From an uncultured Amaricoccus sp. (GTDB lineage Bacteria; Pseudomonadota; Alphaproteobacteria; Rhodobacterales; Rhodobacteraceae): a stretch of 6,110 nt of DNA. Below the pieces are notes generated by a model. It worked only from the letters and a program-made list of their open reading frames with translations. It did no database searches and was not told the DNA's origin. This document shows positions 1-6,110 of this stretch, in pieces; within the stretch, counting starts at the first letter, position 1; each line of letters begins with the position of its first letter. Made by a program: the position numbers and the translations under genes. The stretch spans positions 1-6,110 of the forward strand of contig NZ_CALAGI010000048.1 in NCBI RefSeq assembly GCF_937891315.1. Reading direction: 5' to 3'.

Positions 1-862
1 TCTTGCGGTAGGAGGCGAAGGTGCCGGTCTTGGTGCAAAGATCCGCGTGGGGCCGCGCGGTCAGGAGCCGAACGAGGCCCGCGGGCGTCGCGGGATCGGG
101 ACCGTTCGCCACGGCGGTCGCCATTTCGGCCAGCCGATCGACGATCGTCACCGTTTCCGGCTCGGCCGCCGCCGTGCCATCCATGAAGTTCGCGAAATCC
201 GCCGTGGCCTGCCGGAACGCCGTGAGGTGGCCGCCAAGTGGAGAGACGGGCGGGGCCGTGAGCGTGGGGCGACGGCGCATATTCTCGGCGATCTTATGGA
301 TGAGCGCCACGGTCTCGCCGGGGCTGTGCAGCACCAACTCGGCCAGGATACCGCCCTGACCGCCGGACAGGCGTTCGCGCAGCCAGCCATCGACAATCTC
401 AAGGAAGGTGAGGTCGGCCTGGTTGCGATCCATGACGCCGGCGCCGGGATCGATGTCGGCCTCCGCCGGATAGGGCTTGATTAGGCGCTGGCAGAAGCCG
501 TGGATGGTCGAGCAGGTGATTTCGTCGATCGCGGCGCTGGCGGCGGCGAGATTGTCGCGATGGGTCTGGGACAGCCCATCGGGCAGCGCCACGCGCAGCT
601 CGGTCGCGATCGTGCCGGCCGAGAGATCGGCAACGAACTCGCGGACACGCGATAGCAGCTCGCTCGCGGCGAGTTCGGTGAAGGTGACGGCGGCGATGGA
701 ACGCGGCGCGACGCCTTCGGCGAGCATGGCGGCGATGCGGCCGGCCATGACGGCGGTCTTGCCCGAACCCGCGCCGGCCTCGACCAGGATCGAGCGATCA
801 TGGAGGCTGATCGCATCGCGGCGCGCGCCGTCGTCCTTCAGCACCTTGGACACGCTGCTCAT
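1..862 (-). CDS. UvrD/AddA/RecB-type DNA helicase, N-terminal part (runs off the left edge)
   Basis: Superfamily 1 helicase, probably an ATP-driven 3'-5' translocase that partners the nuclease encoded just upstream. Only about 287 N-terminal residues are present; the stop lies beyond position 1. Seen in the sequence: motif I AGAGSGKT near residues 29-36, motif Ia AAVTFTELAASEL near 57-69, and motif Ib TCSTIHGFCQRLI near 116-128. The order and spacing are those of the AddA/RecB branch of UvrD-like helicases. The later motifs and any C-terminal nuclease domain are outside the window. The frame is open from 865 to the edge. The start is either of two adjacent ATGs (865 or 862): the first gives an ATGA overlap with the stop of the upstream gene, the second a TGATG junction. 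The second is preferred because the GGGAGG at 870-875 lies 7 nt from it and only 4 nt from the first. The overlap implies translational coupling and a two-subunit product. Family assignment is confident; the exact class (AddA-like or stand-alone defence UvrD) is inferred from context. Confidence 0.5.
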   Translation of the reverse strand, partial: MSSVSKVLKDDGARRDAISLHDRSILVEAGAGSGKTAVMAGRIAAMLAEGVAPRSIAAVTFTELAASELLSRVREFVADLSAGTIATELRVALPDGLSQTHRDNLAAASAAIDEITCSTIHGFCQRLIKPYPAEADIDPGAGVMDRNQADLTFLEIVDGWLRERLSGGQGGILAELVLHSPGETVALIHKIAENMRRRPTLTAPPVSPLGGHLTAFRQATADFANFMDGTAAAEPETVTIVDRLAEMATAVANGPDPATPAGLVRLLTARPHADLCTKTGTFASYRK

Positions 863-3516
863 CATTCCGCCTCCCAGACCTGAGCGACTTCGCCAAGCCG
901 CTCCGTGGCGGCCGGCATTTTGCGTTTGCAATAGGTGGCGCTGGCGTTGGCCGGCAGGGCGAAGGCGAGGTCGTCATAGTCGCCGCCGGTATCCGGGCCA
1001 GGCAGGGCCGCGCCTCCGGCAAGACTCGACCGTGCCGCGCGCAGATAGCCCGTGATCTCCGCGAGCACGGCCTCGGGATCGTCGAGCTGGAGATCGACGG
1101 GCTCGCGCGGGTAGAGCAGCGAGGCGCTGATGGCGACATCGTCGCCGAGGAGCGCCTTCACCGCGAAGGCATAGAGACAGCGCTGAAGCTCGCGCCCGCC
1201 GTTCAGCCGGATGTCGCCGCGCGGCGGTAAGCCGGTCTTGTAGTCGCGCACGAGCGCGCGCTTGCCGTCGCCCGAGATGTCGAGCCGGTCGATATAGCCG
1301 GCGATGTTGAAGCCCGTGTCGGGAATCGCGACCGGCGCGCTCGCATCCCAGGGCGTTCCCGCGTCGGATTTCGGCTCCAAGCCGCCGAAGGGCACCTCTC
1401 CGTAGGAGCGTGCGCCCGGCAGGACATCATCACCATAGGACAAGGCGCGGCCCGCCATGACGCGGGCGTCGTCGAGCGTGCGGCTCCAGATGACGGCCGG
1501 CGGAACCGGACGCTCGCTTTCCCAATCGGCGGCGACGGCTTGCGCGGCCCGCGCCACCGCGGCTTCGATGGTCTCGGCGCCGGCGGAGGCAAGACCGTCT
1601 CCGGTTTCGAGGTCGCGCAAGGCGCGGTCGAGAACCAAGTGAACGAGATCGCCGATCCCGAGCGCGTCGAGCACGAGCGGTTCGGCGCTGCTCTGCGGTT
1701 CACGCCATCCGAACGCATAGACCCACACGAAGCTGAGCGGATTGCGCAGCAGGCGGCGCAGCGAGCTGGCCGACTGGGTGCGGCCGAGGATGGCGAGAAC
1801 GAGCGGATGATCCGCCCGCACGAGCCCGTCATGGGGAGTAATCTCGGCCTGCCGCCAGTCGCGCCAGCAGCCCTGCGCGCCGACCGCTTGCGGATCGGCG
1901 GCGAACTCCTGGGGCCGGGCCATGAGGCGGTCGGTTTCGCTGAAAGCGTGCGCCGGCGTCGCGTTGCGGCGCAAATAGGTTTCGTCGCGCCGCCCTGCGA
2001 GCAGGGGGCTGCGTCCCAGAAGACGCCCATCGCTGTCGCGCCGGGCGCGCGAGAGAACGACGGTATCGGCTGTCGTGGCGAGGATCGTCTCGAAATCGCG
2101 GCGGTCGGCGAGATTGACTGGGAGCGGATCGAGCACCGGGGTCGGGATGATATGGTCCGGGATCAACCGGTCCTCGGCGATTCCGCGCGGCCAGCGGGAG
2201 GAATTGAGCCCGAGGAGCCGCACGAAGCGACGGGGTGACGCGGCGAGTGCGCTGGCCGGCATCCAGGCGACGCAGACGCACGCTTCCAGTCCGTCGTCCT
2301 GCTTCAGGATTTCCAGCGTCGCGTCGATCGAGGCGGCAGGGCCGGCGAGCAGCGCCTTGCGCCAGATCGCGAGCGCGCGGCCCTTGAGGAAGGCTTCTCC
2401 GATCTCGTTGGCGGCGTCCGGTCCTTTCGCCAGAGTCTCGATGGCGGCGCGCAGCGTCGGAGCATGGTCGGCGCCGTCGGGCCACTCTTCCGGCGTCAAG
2501 CGGGCCAGCAGACGGTTCCAAGCGCCCGGCGTCGAAAGCGGCGCATCGGTCGGCAGAACCCGCAGCCAGCCTTCGGGCAGGGTCTCGAAAGGTCCGCCGT
2601 CCCGGCAGAGCGCCGCGAGGCGCCGCAGCCGCGACTGCGACAGCCCACGGACCACGATGTCGGCCAGCGCTGCGGCCGCCTGGCCCTCGCGGGTGGTGAC
2701 GGTGCGGACGCCGTGGACGAAGTGAAGATCGATGTTTGCGTCGGCGCGCAGGGCCAGGAAGTGATCGTCGTAATCGGCGGGCGATGCCGTTGCGATGGCG
2801 ATCTCCGAGGGCGAGACGCCAGTTGCGAGCAGGCTGCGCGCCCAGCGCATCGCCTCGATGGTCTCATGATAGGCCGTCGCCGCGCTGATGGCGCTGATCC
2901 CTGGCGTTTGCGCCGGTGCGCGCGTGATCGTGACGCCGGCGCCGTCCAGCCATGCGGGAACGCTCCTCGGGCCGGCCGTCCACTGCACGGGGATATGGGC
3001 GGTAAGGGCCTGGAGCAGCGGCCGCCAGCAGGGCGAGAGTTCGGTAAGGCCGACGATCTCCATCGGGCCGAGGACTGCCGACGCATGACTGATGCGGGTG
3101 GTCGCAGCGGCGACGATGTCGAGGGGCCGCATCATGCCGAACGGAAGCTGGTTGAGGACAGTCGCTTCCAGGCGCGCGATGGCGCCAAGACGCCGATGAT
3201 CGGCCGCGTGTGCGGCAAGATCGATGCCCGCGCGCCAAGCTTTGTGGAGCGTGTCGGCCGCCGCGTCGATCATGCCGGGAAGAGCCTTGATGCTCTCCAG
3301 CTCGCCCATCGGTGTTGCGGGCAGGGCTGCCTGGATGGCCGCGCGCAGGCTTTCGTCGTCGATGGGTCGGGCGAAGCCGCCGGCCAGCCGGACTGCGGCC
3401 TGCTCGAAGGACATGATCTGGAGGCCGTGACGACCGTCACGGCCTGCGGCCAGCCGACTCTCCCGCATGGCGAGGCGGCCGTGAACGACCAGGGTGGATC
3501 GACTCGCGACGGCCAT
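862..3516 (-). CDS. AddB-like protein with C-terminal RecB-family PD-(D/E)XK nuclease domain
   Basis: 884 residues. The C-terminal part (about 575-884) is a RecB-family nuclease: an SAS start motif at 582-584, GDLVH with H626, the G-x-IDRLD motif with D743 and D746, DYKTG with D758 and K760, and the Gln-Tyr helix LQRCLYAFA with Q778. These are the expected metal-binding and catalytic positions, so the nuclease looks active. The N-terminal part (1 to about 570) resembles the degenerate helicase half of AddB. GLNSSRWP around N438 matches the late motifs of such domains, but no Walker A loop is present, so ATP hydrolysis is not expected. The family usually has a 4Fe-4S cluster held by one Cys at the head of the nuclease domain and three at the end. 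Here the first is Asn592 and only C863 remains at the end, so the cluster is absent. It is also shorter than typical AddB (about 1000-1160). The start ATG has AGGAGG 6 nt upstream. It lies 20 nt after the small gene and overlaps the helicase gene, so the three form one operon. Role inferred: nuclease subunit of an AddAB-like complex acting on DNA ends or invading DNA. Confidence 0.5.
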   Translation of the reverse strand: MAVASRSTLVVHGRLAMRESRLAAGRDGRHGLQIMSFEQAAVRLAGGFARPIDDESLRAAIQAALPATPMGELESIKALPGMIDAAADTLHKAWRAGIDLAAHAADHRRLGAIARLEATVLNQLPFGMMRPLDIVAAATTRISHASAVLGPMEIVGLTELSPCWRPLLQALTAHIPVQWTAGPRSVPAWLDGAGVTITRAPAQTPGISAISAATAYHETIEAMRWARSLLATGVSPSEIAIATASPADYDDHFLALRADANIDLHFVHGVRTVTTREGQAAAALADIVVRGLSQSRLRRLAALCRDGGPFETLPEGWLRVLPTDAPLSTPGAWNRLLARLTPEEWPDGADHAPTLRAAIETLAKGPDAANEIGEAFLKGRALAIWRKALLAGPAASIDATLEILKQDDGLEACVCVAWMPASALAASPRRFVRLLGLNSSRWPRGIAEDRLIPDHIIPTPVLDPLPVNLADRRDFETILATTADTVVLSRARRDSDGRLLGRSPLLAGRRDETYLRRNATPAHAFSETDRLMARPQEFAADPQAVGAQGCWRDWRQAEITPHDGLVRADHPLVLAILGRTQSASSLRRLLRNPLSFVWVYAFGWREPQSSAEPLVLDALGIGDLVHLVLDRALRDLETGDGLASAGAETIEAAVARAAQAVAADWESERPVPPAVIWSRTLDDARVMAGRALSYGDDVLPGARSYGEVPFGGLEPKSDAGTPWDASAPVAIPDTGFNIAGYIDRLDISGDGKRALVRDYKTGLPPRGDIRLNGGRELQRCLYAFAVKALLGDDVAISASLLYPREPVDLQLDDPEAVLAEITGYLRAARSSLAGGAALPGPDTGGDYDDLAFALPANASATYCKRKMPAATERLGEVAQVWEAE
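870..875 (-). promoter_or_regulatory. Ribosome binding site of the UvrD/AddA-like helicase gene
   Basis: GGGAGG on the minus strand, inside the last codons of the nuclease gene. It is 4 nt from the ATG at 865 and 7 nt from the ATG at 862, and so favours the second. Translation of the helicase is probably coupled to that of the nuclease. Confidence 0.5.
3422..3445. repeat. 24-nt palindrome inside the 5' end of the nuclease gene
   Basis: Arms AGGCCGTGACG (3422-3432) and CGTCACGGCCT (3435-3445) are perfect 11-bp inverted complements around a 2-nt centre. In the protein it encodes residues about 24-32 (GRDGRHGL region). In mRNA it could fold into a stem of about 9-10 bp with a very short loop, roughly 70 nt after the start codon. 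It could be a protein-binding site, a translation-modulating hairpin or a coincidence of GC-rich coding sequence. The palindrome itself is certain; a function is not. Confidence 0.5.
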
Positions 3517-3536
3517 GGTTGCCCTCCTTTCGGGTG

Positions 3537-3680
3537 CTACTTCTTGTTCGGACGCTGAGACAGCGCCGAAGCAGCCGCCGTCTTCGCGGCCTTGCTGCTG
3601 CTGGGGTTGCGCAACACCTTGGCGGCGGCACTGGCCGCCCGCTTGCTGGTGACTTCGCCCTTGGAACCGCGTTTCGGCAT
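3537..3680 (-). CDS. Small Lys/Arg/Ala-rich basic protein, unknown function (47 aa)
   Basis: Too short for ordinary gene calling, but well supported. ATG at 3680 has GGGAGG 6 nt upstream (3687-3692), the frame closes with TAG at 3537, and the nuclease gene follows 20 nt later with its own strong ribosome binding site. The product begins MPKRGSKGEV and ends SQRPNKK. It contains about 11 Lys/Arg against one Glu, so it is very basic. It has an internal repeat: TSKRAASAAAKVL (11-23) and SSKAAKTAAASAL (28-40), each likely an amphipathic or Ala-rich helix, separated by the turn-like RNPS. No Cys, signal peptide or membrane segment is seen. I do not recognise a characterised family. Charge and composition suggest binding to DNA, RNA or an acidic protein face. 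As first gene of the leftward operon it may be an accessory or regulatory subunit of the nuclease-helicase pair (inference). Confidence 0.5.
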   Translation of the reverse strand: MPKRGSKGEVTSKRAASAAAKVLRNPSSSKAAKTAAASALSQRPNKK

Positions 3681-3686
3681 GCCTTG

Positions 3687-3692
3687 CCTCCC
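3687..3692 (-). promoter_or_regulatory. Ribosome binding site of the small basic protein gene
   Basis: GGGAGG on the minus strand, 6 nt before the ATG at 3680. This near-ideal placement is the main argument that the 47-codon frame is translated. Confidence 0.5.
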
Positions 3693-3712
3693 AATCCGTG
3701 CGCCGATCACCA

Positions 3713-3742
3713 TTGACGGGCGCCTCTAATGGGAATAATAAT
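3713..3742 (+). promoter_or_regulatory. Candidate promoter for the WYL regulator and helicase
   Basis: TTGACG at 3713-3718 matches the -35 consensus at 5 of 6 positions, and AATAAT at 3737-3742 matches the -10 consensus at 5 of 6, with an 18-nt spacer. Transcription would start near 3749, just before the palindrome at 3751-3772 and about 55 nt before the ATG at 3804. A second -10-like hexamer, TATAGT at 3768-3773, has no good -35 partner. Assigned by consensus only. Confidence 0.5.
3735..3740 (-). promoter_or_regulatory. Possible -10 box of the leftward operon
   Basis: TATTAT on the minus strand (5 of 6 to consensus), about 55 nt before the small gene's ATG. It shares the AT-rich patch with the rightward -10. 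The only good -35-like hexamer upstream is TGGACA (minus strand, 3762-3767), which lies inside the palindrome but gives an overlong 21-nt spacer. The assignment is weak; the location is reasonable for a divergent promoter. Confidence 0.5.
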
Positions 3743-3750
3743 TACACGGA

Positions 3751-3772
3751 CTATGATGGATTGTCCATATAG
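3751..3772. promoter_or_regulatory. Candidate operator: imperfect palindrome between the divergent genes
   Basis: ATGGA (3756-3760), TTG, TCCAT (3764-3768) is a perfect 5-bp inverted repeat. It is flanked by CTAT (3751-3754) and ATAG (3769-3772), which also pair if one extra G at 3755 is bulged, giving about 9 matched positions per side. It sits immediately downstream of the predicted rightward start point and upstream of the WYL gene. Dimeric BrxR/CapW regulators are known to bind inverted repeats in front of their own operons, so this is the best operator candidate in the window. That the WYL protein binds here is inference. Confidence 0.5.
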
Positions 3773-3791
3773 TTTTTATGCTCACTGGCGC

Positions 3792-3795
3792 GAGG
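3792..3795 (+). promoter_or_regulatory. Ribosome binding site that favours the ATG at 3804
   Basis: GAGG, 8 nt before the ATG at 3804. The upstream in-frame ATGs (3729, 3753, 3756) have no Shine-Dalgarno-like sequence in front of them. The first lies inside the predicted promoter, and the other two fall in or beside the palindrome. Confidence 0.5.
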
Positions 3796-3803
3796 CGGAA
3801 GCA

Positions 3804-4688
3804 ATGGCAGAGGCCGCAACGGCGTTGAAATGGGGGGTGGGGCGCCGGCTCGAGTTCATCGAGTTCCGGCTGTTCTGGGAGGGCTCGATCAACCGGGCCG
3901 ACCTCGTTGAGGCGTTCGGCGTGTCGGTGCCGCAGGCGTCCAAGGATTTGACGCTCTATCAGGAGCGCGCGCCGGGAAACATGGAGTATGACACCCGCGC
4001 CAAGCGCTATGTCGCCGCCGAAAAGTTCGTTCTGCGCTTCCTTGAGCCGGACCCCTACATCTATCTCTCGCAGCTTCGCTCGGTCGCCGAAGGCGCCGTG
4101 CCCGCGAGCGATTCGTGGATTGCGGCGCTTCCCAGCGCCGATGTCGCGCTGACCCCCAGGCGGGACATCGACATCACGGTGCTGCGCAAGATTCTCGACG
4201 CCAGCCGCGAGGGCGTCTCGATCGACGTCTTCTACCAGTCGATGAACAAGGTGCGGCCGGACCCCATTTGGCGGCGGATCACGCCGCACGCCTTCGGCTA
4301 TGACGGGTTCCGCTGGCACGCGCGGGCCTATTGCCACCTTGAGCACAAGTTCAAGGACTTCCTGCTGCCGCGCATACTCGAAGTCGGTGGGAAGGGCGAG
4401 CCTGGGGAAGCCGGCGAGGGCGACTGGCTCTGGAATAACTATTTCGATGTCATCATCGGCCCGCATCCGGGGCTTACGGCGAGCCAGAAGAAGGTCGTCG
4501 CCAAGGATTATGGGCTGGATCAGGGAAATGGTGTGCTCTCGGTCCGTTACGCGATGCTCTTCTATGTTTTGAAGCGTCTGGGTTTGCTTGGTGACGCCGC
4601 GAAACAGAGCGCCCATACGCAGCATATCGTAACGATAAACCGCAAAGAAACTGAGGCTGCGCTTGAGAAGGCGGAGTTTCAGCTATGA
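3804..4688 (+). CDS. WYL-domain transcriptional regulator, BrxR/CapW type
   Basis: 294 residues from the chosen start. An N-terminal winged helix-turn-helix (about 9-75) contains the HTH segment INRADLVEAFGVSVPQASKD. A WYL domain follows at about 130-195, with the diagnostic stretch FRWHARAYC near 169-177 followed by FKDFLLPRI. The C-terminal extension (about 213-285) matches the dimerisation domain of this family. Known BrxR/CapW proteins are dimeric repressors of BREX, CBASS and other defence operons, and their WYL domain is thought to sense a ligand or nucleic acid signal. Length and order fit that group. A start at 3729 would add 25 residues (MGIIITRTMMDCPYS and on) that are AT-rich, lack a ribosome binding site and overlap promoter-like sequence, so 3804 is preferred. 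The stop overlaps an 8-codon mini-ORF leading to the helicase gene 22 nt later, so the two are probably one operon. The palindrome upstream suggests autoregulation. Confidence 0.5.
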   Translation: MAEAATALKWGVGRRLEFIEFRLFWEGSINRADLVEAFGVSVPQASKDLTLYQERAPGNMEYDTRAKRYVAAEKFVLRFLEPDPYIYLSQLRSVAEGAVPASDSWIAALPSADVALTPRRDIDITVLRKILDASREGVSIDVFYQSMNKVRPDPIWRRITPHAFGYDGFRWHARAYCHLEHKFKDFLLPRILEVGGKGEPGEAGEGDWLWNNYFDVIIGPHPGLTASQKKVVAKDYGLDQGNGVLSVRYAMLFYVLKRLGLLGDAAKQSAHTQHIVTINRKETEAALEKAEFQL

Positions 4689-4710
4689 GAGAATCGGGGG
4701 GCGCCGGCTA

Positions 4711-4711
<1 letters not shown>
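4685..4711 (+). other. 8-codon mini-ORF bridging the regulator and helicase genes
   Basis: An ATG at 4685 overlaps the WYL stop codon (ATGA). It opens a frame encoding MRESGGAG and ends in TAA at 4709-4711, whose last base is the first base of the helicase ATG (TAATG). The helicase has no clear Shine-Dalgarno of its own, only a G-run at 4696-4701. Reinitiation through this mini-ORF could couple helicase synthesis to that of the regulator. The arrangement is visible; translation of the mini-ORF is untested and may be chance. Confidence 0.5.

Positions 4712-6110
<1,399 letters not shown>

Noticed and set aside
47..484. Plus-strand frame of 145 codons at the left end
   Set aside because: Lies opposite the helicase N-terminal region, which holds Walker A and the TIHGFC motif in a frame open from 862 to the edge.
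1829..2521. Alternative minus-strand frame of 230 codons within the nuclease gene
   Set aside because: Out-of-frame shadow with Arg/Ala-rich low-information sequence; the 884-codon frame is uninterrupted, so there is no sign of a frameshift.
3517..3536. Terminator between the small gene and the nuclease gene
   Set aside because: Only 20 nt, holding a ribosome binding site and no stem-loop followed by a T-run; read-through is expected.
2464..3558. 364-codon plus-strand open frame opposite the nuclease gene
   Set aside because: Antisense shadow of GC-rich coding sequence: no ribosome binding site, Arg/Gly/Ala-rich composition and no recognisable motif, while the opposite strand encodes a clear AddB-like protein.
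3726..4625. 299-codon minus-strand open frame opposite the WYL gene
   Set aside because: Antisense shadow; the plus strand encodes a clear wHTH-WYL protein and the minus frame shows no domain.

Overview
The window is about 6.1 kb of GC-rich DNA (roughly 64-65% G+C by eye). It has strong Shine-Dalgarno sites, tightly packed or overlapping genes, and a codon style typical of Alphaproteobacteria (rhizobial, sphingomonad or methylobacterial relatives). No rRNA, tRNA, transposase, integrase or CRISPR array is visible, so the host assignment rests on composition and protein style only.

The layout is two divergent gene sets around a short AT-rich intergenic patch (3681-3803). Leftward, in order of transcription, lie a 47-residue Lys/Arg/Ala-rich protein of unknown function (3680-3537), an 884-residue AddB-like protein with a C-terminal RecB-family nuclease domain (3516-862), and the N-terminal 287 residues of a UvrD/AddA/RecB-type helicase that runs off the left edge (862-1). 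Rightward lie a WYL-domain regulator of the BrxR/CapW type (3804-4688) and the first 466 residues of a large SNF2-family helicase/ATPase that runs off the right edge (from 4711).

The content is that of an anti-phage defence locus. BrxR/CapW-type regulators are known to sit at the head of defence operons and repress them. Large SNF2 helicases with this variant Walker A are core parts of DISARM-class or helicase-methylase-ATPase systems. The leftward pair has the AddA/AddB division of labour (motor helicase plus nuclease with an inactive helicase domain), but it is shorter than housekeeping AddB and lacks the AddB iron-sulfur cysteines. It therefore looks like a specialised accessory version rather than the cell's recombination AddAB.

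The intergenic patch holds an imperfect palindrome (3751-3772) centred between the two gene sets, next to a plausible rightward promoter. The simplest reading is that the WYL protein binds there and controls its own operon, and perhaps the leftward genes as well. The features most worth following are the small basic protein with an internal repeat, the Fe-S-less AddB-like subunit, the candidate operator, a 24-nt palindrome at the start of the nuclease gene, and the 8-codon mini-ORF linking the regulator and helicase genes.
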